From positions 1 through 64,000 of the forward strand of contig CAYWMQ010000001.1 in assembly GCA_964459635.1 (NCBI GenBank): a stretch of 64,000 nucleotides of DNA, written 5' to 3'. Positions within the stretch are counted from its first letter, which is position 1. Each line of letters begins with the position of its first letter. A program made the translations under genes and the position numbers. The DNA is from CAYWMQ01 sp964459635 (GTDB lineage: Bacteria > Patescibacteriota > Minisyncoccia > Phycocordibacterales > UBA12088). The notes beneath the pieces were generated by a model that was given only the letters and a program-made list of their open reading frames with translations, was not told where the DNA came from and did no database searches. Of this stretch, positions 14,668 through 22,686 are shown in pieces.

Positions 14668-14901
14668 ATGCAGATTAAGTTTGACCGCAACATCGGGCTC
14701 GCAGAGCTTCTCGATGCCTTGAAAGACAACTCGCACGTCAGCGGCCGGATCGAGAAAGATGGTGGCGTGGACGCTAGGTTCGAGCAGAATGCGCCGCGGG
14801 TACTTTTTACGTTTCGTCGACTGCCGGTCGCGGAGGTGAGAGCTATGCTAGCCTTTGACTATCCCGCTGCTGAGTGGGTGGTAATCACCGAGATTATCTA
14901 A
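14668..14901 (+). CDS. small protein of unknown function (77 aa)
   Basis: I do not recognise the family. ATG 14668 follows TGGAGGAT (14657-14664) and a near-consensus promoter. The frame extends further 5' only in poor context. The protein is compact and soluble, with an alpha-beta pattern: FDRNIGLAELLDALKDN (helix), a charged beta region, LFTFRRLPVAEVRAMLAF, and a hydrophobic end WVVITEII. A 12-bp hairpin follows at 14938-14964. Its position after pncB suggests membership of the accessory block, but it has no full NrtR-type box. Confidence 0.7.
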   Translation: MQIKFDRNIGLAELLDALKDNSHVSGRIEKDGGVDARFEQNAPRVLFTFRRLPVAEVRAMLAFDYPAAEWVVITEII

Positions 14902-14937
14902 GCACAAGGTCGACCCTCGCCAGAAGACGTTCACACG

Positions 14938-14966
14938 GACCCGGTGCTCTATGAGCACCGGGTCTT
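14938..14966 (+). terminator. terminator hairpin of the 14668 gene
   Basis: GACCCGGTGCTC (14938-14949) pairs perfectly with GAGCACCGGGTC (14953-14964) around TAT, followed by TT. Confidence 0.7.
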
Positions 14967-15016
14967 ACTGCGCGTGGTTGCTACACTAGCTTTCGTACTG
15001 ATGGTTTTGCGTCTAA

Positions 15017-15044
15017 CTCTAAACTCTAAACTCAAAACTCTAAA
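15017..15044. repeat. heptanucleotide tandem tract CTCTAAA
   Basis: Four head-to-tail 7-nt units (CTCTAAA, CTCTAAA, CTCAAAA, CTCTAAA) upstream of the ABC transporter promoter. Confidence 0.75.
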
Positions 15045-15078
15045 CTTTGCACCTCTTCCTCTCTTCTTCATGAGCTTG

Positions 15079-15087
15079 TGCTACACT
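15079..15087 (+). promoter_or_regulatory. extended -10 promoter of the ABC ATPase gene
   Basis: TGC-TACACT (15079-15087) ends 8 nt before ATG 15096, so the message is probably leaderless. The same GCTACACTAG occurs at 14980-14989 without an adjacent gene start. Confidence 0.55.
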
Positions 15088-15095
15088 AGGTACCC

Positions 15096-16022
15096 ATGGC
15101 TGATGCTGCACTTTCACTACGCGACCTGCGCAAGACGTACGAAAACGGTACGGAGGCGCTGAAGGGTATCACGCTTGCCGTACCGCGCGGTGAGCTCTTT
15201 GCATTGCTCGGGCCGAACGGCGCGGGAAAGTCTACGACCATAGGCATCATTACCGGGCTCACCAACAAGACAAGCGGCACAGTGGAAGTCTTCGGCACGT
15301 CCATCGACGCCGACCACGACAAGGTGAAGTCGTATATCGGGCTTGTGCCGCAGGAGATGAACTTCAACATCTTTGAGAAGGTCATAGACATCGTATGCAC
15401 GCAGGGTGGGTACTACGGGCTCCCGCGCAAGCTTGCCGCAGAACGCGCGGAAAAGTATCTCACCGCGCTTGGTCTCTGGGATAAGCGCAACGACAAGGGG
15501 CGCACGCTCTCGGGCGGCATGAAGCGCAGACTCATGATCGCGCGCGCACTCGTCCATGAGCCGGAGCTTTTGATATTGGATGAGCCGACGGCGGGTGTGG
15601 ACGTGGAGCTTCGCCGAGGCATGTACGACTTTCTGCGGCGGCTCATAGCAGAGGGTAAGACCATCATCCTCACCACGCACTACCTGGAGGAAGCGGAAGA
15701 GCTCGCGAAGGGGCTCGCTATCATCAACAACGGCACGATAGTGGCGGAGGGCACGGTAAAGCAGCTCCTTGCAGGTATGGACGCAGCCACGTACGTGCTC
15801 GACGTTGCCGGGCCGGTGCGCGCAGACGCTTTGGGTGTGGTACGCGCGTATGCACCTCACGTGCGCGACAGCGATACGCTTGAGCTCACTGCGCGTACTG
15901 ATGCGACACTGGGTCGTGCAGTCGCCCTGCTTGAGCAGGGTGGCGTGTCGGTAGTGAGCGTGCGACCCAAGGGGAATAGGCTGGAAGAATTATTCGTCAA
16001 GTTGACGAATAATTCAAAGTAA
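15096..16022 (+). CDS. ABC-2 type exporter, ATP-binding subunit
   Basis: The 308-aa protein is a standard ABC ATPase. It has Walker A GPNGAGKST at 39-47, a Q-loop in VPQEMNF, signature LSGGMKRRL, Walker B LLILDEPTAGVD, and H-loop TTHYLEE. The C-terminal ~80 aa form the small extra domain common in drug, lipid or polysaccharide ABC-2 exporters. It is followed by its permease. There is no Shine-Dalgarno; an extended -10 lies 8 nt before the start. Its last codons sit in a 29-bp near-perfect palindrome (15987-16015), an unusual end that leads straight into repeat DNA. The substrate is unknown. Confidence 0.9.
   Translation: MADAALSLRDLRKTYENGTEALKGITLAVPRGELFALLGPNGAGKSTTIGIITGLTNKTSGTVEVFGTSIDADHDKVKSYIGLVPQEMNFNIFEKVIDIVCTQGGYYGLPRKLAAERAEKYLTALGLWDKRNDKGRTLSGGMKRRLMIARALVHEPELLILDEPTAGVDVELRRGMYDFLRRLIAEGKTIILTTHYLEEAEELAKGLAIINNGTIVAEGTVKQLLAGMDAATYVLDVAGPVRADALGVVRAYAPHVRDSDTLELTARTDATLGRAVALLEQGGVSVVSVRPKGNRLEELFVKLTNNSK
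15987..16015. repeat. 29-bp palindrome at the 3' end of the ABC ATPase gene
   Basis: GAATTATTCGTCAA (15987-16000) and TTGACGAATAATTC (16002-16015) are perfect 14-bp arms around one G. They encode the C-terminal residues ELFVKLTNN. Confidence 0.85.
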
Positions 16023-16132
16023 AAAGTCAAAAGTCAAAATGCAAAAATCCAAGTCAAAATTCAAAAGCTGCGGCACTCGTACCTCTCACTTTTTACTTGC
16101 GCTTTTAACTTCTACCTTTTGAATTTTGACTT
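16023..16132. repeat. heptamer-type tracts forming a 17-bp inverted repeat
   Basis: 7-nt units such as AAAGTCA and AAATGCA run from 16023. AAGTCAAAATTCAAAAG (16051-16067) is the perfect complement of 16116-16132, separated by 48 nt. The right arm itself ends in 7-nt units TTTTGAA and TTTTGAC. The transcript could fold into a long hairpin between the two ABC genes. Confidence 0.75.
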
Positions 16133-16142
16133 ATACGACCTT

Positions 16143-16913
16143 ATGTCCAACCGTACCTACATCGCCTTCCAAACCATCGTCCGCAAAGAGGTCGTGCGCT
16201 TTATGCGCATATGGTCGCAGACGTTGCTGCCCGCCGTTATTACCGCCACACTCTACTATGCGATATTTGGCGCTTTTTTGGGCGAGCGTATCGGGCAGGT
16301 GGAGGGAGTGTCCTACATCGCATTCATAGTACCCGGGCTTGTGATGATGGCGGTGATCACCAACAGTTACAGCAACACGGTAAGCAGCTTTTTCGGTTCG
16401 AAGTTCCAGAAAAATCTTGAGGAGCTTATGGTGGCACCCGTGCCGCACTGGGTGGTGATAGCGGGTTACACGGTAGGCGGTGCGTTGCGCGGGCTTCTGA
16501 CCGGCATACTGTCGCTCGCAGTCGCGCTTTTCTTTACCCGCTTGCCCGTGGCCCACGCAGGACTCGTGCTCGTGTTTTTCGTGCTCACGGCGGTGCTTTT
16601 TTCACTTGCGGGGCTCATCAACGGTGTGTTTGCCAAGGGCTTTGACAGCATTTCGATATTTCCCACGTTCGTCCTCACGCCGCTCATCTACCTCGGCGGT
16701 GTCTTTTACCCCATTTCTGTTCTGCCGCCTTTCTGGCAGTCGGTATCGCTTGCGAACCCTATTCTGTACCTCATCAACGGCTTTCGGTACGGTTTCCTCG
16801 GCGTGGCGGATGTGCCCGTCACTGGGGCGCTTGCAGTCTTGGTAGGCTTCATCGTTGTGCTTGCGGCGGTGCTGCAGTACCTCTTCGTGAAAGGCTACGG
16901 GCTACGCAGTTAA
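16143..16913 (+). CDS. ABC-2 type exporter, membrane subunit
   Basis: The protein is 256 aa with the six-helix ABC-2 permease pattern. Hydrophobic segments lie near residues 25-45, 55-75, 100-125, 135-155, 165-185 and 225-250. The usual motif region FYPISVLPPFWQSVSLANPILYLINGFRYGF comes before the last span. ATG 16143 is preferred. A TTG at 16119 in the same frame lies inside the repeat tract, and TATACG at 16132-16137 is 5 nt before the ATG. It pairs with the upstream ATPase to form a dimeric exporter. The substrate is unknown. Confidence 0.87.
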   Translation: MSNRTYIAFQTIVRKEVVRFMRIWSQTLLPAVITATLYYAIFGAFLGERIGQVEGVSYIAFIVPGLVMMAVITNSYSNTVSSFFGSKFQKNLEELMVAPVPHWVVIAGYTVGGALRGLLTGILSLAVALFFTRLPVAHAGLVLVFFVLTAVLFSLAGLINGVFAKGFDSISIFPTFVLTPLIYLGGVFYPISVLPPFWQSVSLANPILYLINGFRYGFLGVADVPVTGALAVLVGFIVVLAAVLQYLFVKGYGLRS

Positions 16914-16924
16914 GCGGGCAACTC

Positions 16925-16957
16925 AAAAAGAGGAGACAATGCCATGGTTGTCTCCTC
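16925..16957 (-). terminator. terminator of the minus-strand 66-aa gene
   Basis: GAGGAGACAA (16930-16939) pairs with TTGTCTCCTC (16948-16957). Read on the minus strand it is followed by TTTTT, a standard intrinsic terminator. On the plus strand it has no T-run. Confidence 0.8.
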
Positions 16958-16978
16958 GTAGGTGCGTGCTTGCATTGC

Positions 16979-17179
16979 TCATTGCATGACCTTGGGCTCT
17001 TGGAGTGCCTGATGCTCAAGGGTGAGCAATAGCACTTCTTTTTCCAATGCCTCCGCAGTGGCAGTATCGCCACATGCTTGAGCTTGAGTCATTTTTGCCA
17101 GCAGGAGCTCAGCGCGCGCGGCCAAGTCCATCAGCGCCACTACCAAATTTACATCGGTGTCCAAATACAGCATCATCAC
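16979..17179 (-). CDS. small acidic helical protein (66 aa)
   Basis: I do not recognise this protein. It is backed by a complete transcription unit on the minus strand: promoter TTGACC-N17-TAACTA (17201-17229), Shine-Dalgarno GGAGGTG just before ATG-ATG-ATG, and a T-run terminator at 16925-16957. The sequence is nearly all helical, with heptad-like leucines (LVVALMDLAARAELLLAKM, then EALEKEVLLLTLEHQAL), so a short coiled coil or helical hairpin is likely. Any of the three tandem ATGs could be used. Confidence 0.7.
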   Translation of the reverse strand: MMMLYLDTDVNLVVALMDLAARAELLLAKMTQAQACGDTATAEALEKEVLLLTLEHQALQEPKVMQ

Positions 17180-17200
17180 CTCCGTCGCTGCATCTAACTT

Positions 17201-17229
17201 TAGTTAAGCACCCTGAGATAAGAGGTCAA
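17201..17229 (-). promoter_or_regulatory. minus-strand promoter of the 66-aa gene
   Basis: Minus-strand TTGACC (17224-17229), 17 nt, TAACTA (17201-17206). Confidence 0.6.
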
Positions 17230-17268
17230 TACGTCCTCGGGTGCATAAGTGTAAATCCACGCTTGCCC

Positions 17269-17298
17269 TTGACTTACCTGCTCAACAAGGCGTACTAT
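17269..17298 (+). promoter_or_regulatory. promoter of the coupled small genes 17322/17474
   Basis: TTGACT (17269-17274), 18 nt, TACTAT (17293-17298), about 24 nt before ATG 17322. Confidence 0.55.
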
Positions 17299-17321
17299 GT
17301 CGGCAGCAACGGAGGACGGAA

Positions 17322-17477
17322 ATGAGAAAAGTTTGTTCCGGGTTTTTTGAGATGCTCATTCGATGGCTCACGCCGCATATCCCACCAAGGGATGTTAGCA
17401 GCGGCTTTGACCGTATACAGGAGCCCGCGGGCGCGTATACGGGTCCCGTGGTGGTTGGTCGGGGGCGACAGGGATGA
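17322..17477 (+). CDS. small protein (51 aa), first of a coupled pair
   Basis: I do not recognise it. ATG 17322 follows GGAGGACGG (17311-17319) and a promoter at 17269-17298. The sequence begins MRKVCSGFFEMLIRWL, a short amphipathic or membrane-active helix, and continues with a proline/glycine-rich tail. Its TGA overlaps the ATG of the next small gene (ATGA at 17474-17477), the classic translational-coupling arrangement. Confidence 0.55.
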   Translation: MRKVCSGFFEMLIRWLTPHIPPRDVSSGFDRIQEPAGAYTGPVVVGRGRQG

Positions 17478-17635
17478 AGCAATTAGACGAGGCTACCGCC
17501 CAGGCGGCGCGGGCTGCCATCGACCATCATCATTCCGAGCAGGCATCGCCGTGCTGCATGCGCACGTTGGCGGAGGAAGTGTGCGACGCCTTGAGCGAAG
17601 CGTTCCGTCAATTGCGTGCCTGGTTCAGCAATTGA
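17474..17635 (+). CDS. small helical protein (53 aa), second of a coupled pair
   Basis: It reads from ATG 17474 to TGA 17633-17635. The product starts MKQLDEATAQAARAAIDHHH and ends LSEAFRQLRAWFSN, with a CC pair (residues 27-28), a third Cys near 37 and three consecutive histidines. It is predicted helical and soluble. It overlaps the preceding gene by 4 nt and is followed within 10 nt by a strong hairpin (17644-17666). With the first gene it forms a compact two-peptide operon; a toxin-antitoxin pair is conceivable, but nothing in the sequence shows it. Confidence 0.55.
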   Translation: MKQLDEATAQAARAAIDHHHSEQASPCCMRTLAEEVCDALSEAFRQLRAWFSN

Positions 17636-17643
17636 CGAGAGCG

Positions 17644-17669
17644 CGGCCGACCCATTGGGTCGGCCGTTT
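17644..17669 (+). terminator. terminator of the small-gene pair, between convergent genes
   Basis: CGGCCGACCC (17644-17653) pairs perfectly with GGGTCGGCCG (17657-17666) around ATT, followed by TTT. The minus-strand gene ends just beyond at 17674. Confidence 0.75.
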
Positions 17670-17673
17670 CGTG

Positions 17674-18189
17674 TTATGCCCGAGCGCCCGGGCGTTTATG
17701 TTGCTCCTTCCCCACGTAAAATGCGCCTTCGTCGTAGTGCTCAAGCGTGAGCCAGAGCGCGGAGCATGTTGCTGCCGTGGCGTTCTGATAGAGTACGAGC
17801 GGCATGAGTCTCTTGTACTGTCGCAAGCATTCACGTCGCACGGCATAGTGTCCCCGCTGTCGACCGCGCACATCCGGAAGTAGCGGTGCCGGAAACACGA
17901 AGCTGCAGTACCGCTCGTAGTCTCGTTGCAGCCCGTCCAGTTCATTTGAGCCCTGCGAAGCCGAGATCATTACCCACGCGTTGTGGAGAAAAGCGGCAAG
18001 CGCCTTATATCCTCGTATGTCCCCCGTCCCGTATACATGTCCTTGATCCACTTCACGAATAAAGCACCAACGCAGCATTTTCAGCATGGTCTGTTGGGCC
18101 GGCGTGAGCATGGTGAACGTACTGAGTTCGCGAAGCATGTGCCCAAAATGGCGGGCATTAAGTGTGCAAGGTGCAGGAGGTGTCTGCAT
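17674..18189 (-). CDS. protein of unknown function (171 aa)
   Basis: I do not recognise this family. Minus-strand ATG 18189 is preceded by GGGAGA at a good distance; an upstream ATG at 18225 has no ribosome-binding site. The protein is helical and soluble, with several aromatic and cysteine residues (MLRWCFIREVDQGH, DYERYCSFVFP, HYAVRRECLRQY). It is rich in Leu/Arg/Ala and lacks a signal peptide. It lies downstream of the P-type ATPase stop but has its own initiation region, and it converges on the small-gene pair. Confidence 0.6.
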   Translation of the reverse strand: MQTPPAPCTLNARHFGHMLRELSTFTMLTPAQQTMLKMLRWCFIREVDQGHVYGTGDIRGYKALAAFLHNAWVMISASQGSNELDGLQRDYERYCSFVFPAPLLPDVRGRQRGHYAVRRECLRQYKRLMPLVLYQNATAATCSALWLTLEHYDEGAFYVGKEQHKRPGARA

Positions 18190-18250
18190 GCGTGTTCTCC
18201 CAAATTCTTGTGTTACTATGCACAATTTGAGCGCGGATGTCGAATGTCCG

Positions 18251-20773
18251 CTATGATCTACGGTGCTGCGCCAGGACGCTCACGTACCGGTAGTACATGA
18301 GCTTCACCGCTTCTGAGCTCACGAAGTACGCAGCGACGACGCCAAGGATGAGGGCGAGGTGCGGCGCGGTGGGCACACTGAAGCGAAATATGTCGGCAAG
18401 GAAGGGCACCAGAGGAACCACAAGCGCCATGAGTGCAGCAGCGACCGTGAGCAGCATAATAGTGAGCGGCGGGCGCGTGCCGCGGTAAAAGGGCAGGTGC
18501 GTGCGAATGCAAAAGAGAAACACGAGTTCCGTAAGTACGCTCCCGATAAACCAGTTCGTTTGGAGGACCGAAGGATCATAGGCGTGAAAGAGTCCAAAGA
18601 GCACAAAGTCGTAGAATGTGCTCACGAGTCCGAGCAGCGTGGCTATGAGCAAGATGTCGTGCACGTTTTGTGTGCGGGGACGCCGTACCTCTGAAGCGTC
18701 CACGGTGTCGAGTGCGACGGCCATCATGGGAAAGTCGGACAGGAGGTTGAGGAGCAGTATCTGAATGGGGAGCATGGGAAGGAAGGGAAGAAAGAGTGAC
18801 ACAATGGCGACCGCGTAGAAGTTGCCGAAGCTCGATGCCATGGTGGCCTTGAGGTATTTGCTTGTGTTCGCACCTGCAATGCGCCCGGCACGTATGCCTT
18901 CAACAATGACCCCAAGGCTCTTCTTTAAGAGCACTATGTCCGCCGCGTCGCGCGCAATGTCGCTTGCACTTTCCACTACCAGTGACACGCTCGCGCGCCG
19001 GAGAGCAGGCACATCATTGATGCCCTCGCCCAGAAAGCCCACTTGATAGCGCTCCATGAGCAGTGAAACGATATAGTGCTTTTGCTCCGGCGATACGCGC
19101 GCAAACACATGCACGGCTTGGGCCGCATCTCGCTGTCTCCCCGCGTCAAGCGCCATAAACTGCGAGCCGGTGAGCACGTCGCCTTGGTGTTCAATAAGCC
19201 CGATCTTTTGGGCGACCGCTGCAGCCACTTCGGGACTGTCGCCCGTGATGACCTTTACCATAAGTCCGAGATCACGAGCGTTCCGTATCGCTTCGGTGGT
19301 ACTTGCTTTCACCGGGTCATGAAACGCGAGGTATCCGCCAAAGTGTAAGTTCTGCGGTTTTTGTGTCGCTCCGGTCGCGTCTTCCGTATCGTCCAGGTAC
19401 CGTTCAGCGACAGCCAATACCCGCTCACCGCTTTGCCCGGCGCGCACGCTCCATGCCTGAGCATCCTCATGTGACGCGTCCGGAATGCAGTGCAAAAGTA
19501 CCGCCTCCGGACTCCCACGCACGACAAGCCTTCTGCGTCCGGCTTCTTCCGCCACTACCGCGTTAATGCGAAGCGCGGGGTCAAAAGGCGCATGGGCAAG
19601 CGTTCGTGCTCGTCCTGCCGCTTCCCGTTCATCGCGTGTTGCGGCAGCCCAGAGCGCTGCGTCAAATGGTTCCAAGCGTAAGCCGTCCGGGTCGCTTGCC
19701 ACAAGTCCGAGGTACAGTGCATGCCCTCTGTCTCCGTGCACGTCGCCCAGCGTCAAGCGGTTCTCGGTGAGTGTGCCTGTTTTGTCGGTACAAAGGACCT
19801 CAATGGAGCCCAGGCGCAGAATAGCCGCGAGCCGGCGTACTACCACGTGCCGGCGCGCAAGGTCGCTGGCGGCTCGGGAAAGCGTGAATGTGGTCACCAC
19901 AGGTAGCGCTTCAGGTATCACGCCCACCGCAAGTGCCACGGAAAAAAGCAGCAGGTTCGGGATGTCCGCGTCGCTTCCGGAGATGAGTAGATGGAGCAGG
20001 AATACAACGCCCAGTGTCGCTATGATGAGGCGGAGGATGAACGAACTTACGCCCACCATGCCGCGCTCATAACTGGAGAGAGTATGAGTCTCGTGCGCGA
20101 GTTGTGCAAAGTCACCCAGCGCACTTTCTTTGCCTGTGGCCACCACGACGCAGAGTGCCGCGCCGCGCAGCACCGTGGTCCCCGCAAAGCAGATGTTTTG
20201 TGCGTCCGTGCGCTCAAGGGGAGGGGTATGCATCGTCTCGGCGCTTTTTTCGCGCGGTACGGACTCTCCCGTGAGAATTGACTCGTCCACGAGTAGCGAC
20301 TGGCACTCGATAATGCGCACATCTGCCGGTACGCGGTCACCTGTTTCAAGCCGCACGATGTCACCGGGCACGAGCTCTTCTGCGCCTATGCGGAGCGACA
20401 CACCATCGCGTACCACGCGCGCCCTGTCGCGCACGTACTGTTTCAGCATGCGCAGTGTTTGTTCGGAGCGGTACTCCTGCCAAAAGCCGAGCGCGGTATC
20501 TATTGTGATAAATGCGACTATGAGTCCCGCATCCATGGGCTCGCCGAGCAAGTACGCAAGGAGCGCCGACGCAGCCAAGAGGTACGTAAAGGGCGCGTGC
20601 AGCTCGGCGGCGAGTATGTGCCAAGCAGAGCGTGTATCGCCGGGGAGAATGTTCGCACCGCCTTCGTTCGCGAGCGATGCGGCACGTGAGCGCGAGAGGC
20701 CGTACTCGTGCGACACGCCGTACTCGCGCAGGAGTGCCTCTCGGGCGGTGCATGCAACGTGTGCGAGATCCAT
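18251..20773 (-). CDS. P-type cation-transporting ATPase, MgtA-like (P3B) subtype
   Basis: The protein has about 840 residues with every P-type ATPase block: a cation-ATPase N-terminus, LTGES in the actuator domain, the phosphorylation motif DKTGT, the nucleotide-binding domain, and a C-terminal membrane half containing SSFGNFYAVAIVSLFLPFLPMLPIQ. The last is strongly reminiscent of MgtA/MgtB Mg2+ importers. The hinge reads GEGINDVPAL instead of GDGINDAPAL, a conservative D-to-E change at a normally invariant residue. I chose minus-strand ATG 20773 because TACGCT at 20780-20785 lies 6 nt upstream; an ATG at 20824 is also in frame. Mg2+ is the likely substrate by subtype, not proven. Confidence 0.85.
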   Translation of the reverse strand: MDLAHVACTAREALLREYGVSHEYGLSRSRAASLANEGGANILPGDTRSAWHILAAELHAPFTYLLAASALLAYLLGEPMDAGLIVAFITIDTALGFWQEYRSEQTLRMLKQYVRDRARVVRDGVSLRIGAEELVPGDIVRLETGDRVPADVRIIECQSLLVDESILTGESVPREKSAETMHTPPLERTDAQNICFAGTTVLRGAALCVVVATGKESALGDFAQLAHETHTLSSYERGMVGVSSFILRLIIATLGVVFLLHLLISGSDADIPNLLLFSVALAVGVIPEALPVVTTFTLSRAASDLARRHVVVRRLAAILRLGSIEVLCTDKTGTLTENRLTLGDVHGDRGHALYLGLVASDPDGLRLEPFDAALWAAATRDEREAAGRARTLAHAPFDPALRINAVVAEEAGRRRLVVRGSPEAVLLHCIPDASHEDAQAWSVRAGQSGERVLAVAERYLDDTEDATGATQKPQNLHFGGYLAFHDPVKASTTEAIRNARDLGLMVKVITGDSPEVAAAVAQKIGLIEHQGDVLTGSQFMALDAGRQRDAAQAVHVFARVSPEQKHYIVSLLMERYQVGFLGEGINDVPALRRASVSLVVESASDIARDAADIVLLKKSLGVIVEGIRAGRIAGANTSKYLKATMASSFGNFYAVAIVSLFLPFLPMLPIQILLLNLLSDFPMMAVALDTVDASEVRRPRTQNVHDILLIATLLGLVSTFYDFVLFGLFHAYDPSVLQTNWFIGSVLTELVFLFCIRTHLPFYRGTRPPLTIMLLTVAAALMALVVPLVPFLADIFRFSVPTAPHLALILGVVAAYFVSSEAVKLMYYRYVSVLAQHRRS

Positions 20774-20949
20774 AGAAAGAGCGTACTTCGAGGGTAGCAC
20801 GGAAGACGACCGTGCAGGCGGCATAATCCACAGTTCGCGCGAGATGCGCGACGCGATCTGTCATTGTCGACCATCCCCGACAGCGCACAGCTGTCAGCAC
20901 GAGATCTGTGGAAAACACAGCATTAACGGCGCGGTGCTTGATACAATAT

Positions 20950-22686
20950 ATGCATAAAGAAAAATATCCCAGAAAACGGGACTTTTCGTCACGCATGCCG
21001 CATCGCCGACACAACAATTTTGACGATGAATATACGCTGGTACTTTCACCACGGCAGCGTCCCTCCGCGGGCCTTCTAAAAAGTGGCTTAAAACAAAGCC
21101 GAAGTGTGCAGGCGCGAGGGTCGCCTAGGTCTAACGCGCCACGCGCAGGGCCGGTGCGACCTTACCCGCCGTCCAGCGCTCAGGTCGAACGAGTGCCGCA
21201 CCAGATACACGACACGTCACGGGAAGGAGACCTTCGCGCGGCTTTCGGTATTGACGGCATAGTGGGACGCATGGTCGCACGTATTTTACTGCTTCTTGTG
21301 CTGTTTCAGCCTATCTACGTGGCGTTCGGCATGGAGCTCGGCGATGCAGCAAGCAGTGAGCAGGGAGTAGTGAGCAGTGTCGAAAACGACGCCGAAACCA
21401 CCAACGAGCAAAGTACTGAGACGAATGCGCAGGATGCTATGAGCAGTACGGAAAATGCTGCAGATATGGCGAATGTCACTGATGGTGATGGCGCAGACCC
21501 GGTAACCACTACGAGTTCGGACAGAGCTGACGCTGGGCCAATAGACACCGATGAGTCTGCGACGAATGCGGACGAAGATGCCGCTACGAGCACGGTACCC
21601 GATACTCAGTCAGAGATACCTGCCGACGAGGCGAGCAAGGAAGAGGAAGGGGCGGAAGGCGCTACAAGTACCGATTCAGTGACGAGCGATATAGACGAAA
21701 ACGCGACCGAGGAGAGCAATGAGGGTACGGAAGCGAGTACGGAGATTGAAACGCAGACCAACACCGCAAGTAGTAGCGAAGCCTCAGCAACGTCGACAGA
21801 GGAAGAAACAATGGAGCCTGTGCTCCCGCCAGCGCCGCTTGCCCACAGTACCTCATCATACACGTTTGGCGTGGGTGACTGTACGCTCGTAGCAAACGGT
21901 GAGTTCTATTGCATCGCTGCGAGCGCCGACCGGGTTGTGAATGGCGACCCGCGCGTTTATGCCGAGAAGGACCGTGAGGGTGACAGGGAGATCTACTACT
22001 TTGACGGCGTGGAGGTGCATCGCATTACCAACAACGGCTACGATGACTTCGCGCCCGTCTTCGACGAGGACACGAAGCGCATCGCGTGGAACGCGATGAT
22101 ACAGGACCGCACACAGGTGATGCTGCACGATATTCAAACGCAGACCACTCGGCAGGTAACACAGAGCAGTAACACAGCAGGTACACCGCACCTCTTCCAC
22201 GACTCACTCGTGTGGCAGGAGTGGGTGGACACCAATTGGGAAGTCTTTCGTGCGGACGCGGATGCGCTCGCGGCGGGGGCTGACGCGTCGGCAGAGCGCC
22301 TAACGGACAATGTAGTGCACGATATGTTCCCGCGCGCATACGAGGGGCTTATTACATGGCAGCGCGAAAAGGGGCACTCATGGGAGGTGGTAGTGTACGA
22401 TCTGCGGACACAAAAAGAGCACGCGCTTGAAAAGGAGGAAGACACTAAGTACGAAAACCCCCGCTTCGTCCTTTTGTTCGACTCGCGCCATGAAAACGGG
22501 GACGTGGAGACGGTGGGCTACGACCTCGACTCGGGTGAAATGATGGAGCTCGGCACCAAACCGCGAAGTATCCCCGCACATCCCCAGACGCCGCGCGACG
22601 AGACGGAGGATGCACTCCCGAGCGTAAGTCCCATGAATAGCGTAAAGCCTCTGCGTGATGATGCGGAGGGTACGGATGAGCTATGA
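20950..22686 (+). CDS. membrane-anchored TolB-like beta-propeller protein with acidic linker
   Basis: The protein (about 578 aa) has a basic, proline-rich cytoplasmic N-terminus of about 107 residues, one membrane segment (VARILLLLVLFQPIYVAFG), and an Asp/Glu/Ser/Thr/Ala linker of about 190 residues. The C-terminal PD40/TolB-type propeller has repeated blades such as IYYFDGVEVHRITNNGYDDFAPVF and LVWQEWVDTNWEVFRAD. TACAAT at 20942-20947 abuts ATG 20950; ATG 20995 is an alternative and 20908 would precede the promoter. Its stop overlaps the next ATG (ATGA, 22683-22686), so it is translated together with the 3357-aa surface protein. It probably presents or folds that protein at the envelope, an inference from coupling. 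Confidence 0.7.
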   Translation: MHKEKYPRKRDFSSRMPHRRHNNFDDEYTLVLSPRQRPSAGLLKSGLKQSRSVQARGSPRSNAPRAGPVRPYPPSSAQVERVPHQIHDTSREGDLRAAFGIDGIVGRMVARILLLLVLFQPIYVAFGMELGDAASSEQGVVSSVENDAETTNEQSTETNAQDAMSSTENAADMANVTDGDGADPVTTTSSDRADAGPIDTDESATNADEDAATSTVPDTQSEIPADEASKEEEGAEGATSTDSVTSDIDENATEESNEGTEASTEIETQTNTASSSEASATSTEEETMEPVLPPAPLAHSTSSYTFGVGDCTLVANGEFYCIAASADRVVNGDPRVYAEKDREGDREIYYFDGVEVHRITNNGYDDFAPVFDEDTKRIAWNAMIQDRTQVMLHDIQTQTTRQVTQSSNTAGTPHLFHDSLVWQEWVDTNWEVFRADADALAAGADASAERLTDNVVHDMFPRAYEGLITWQREKGHSWEVVVYDLRTQKEHALEKEEDTKYENPRFVLLFDSRHENGDVETVGYDLDSGEMMELGTKPRSIPAHPQTPRDETEDALPSVSPMNSVKPLRDDAEGTDEL

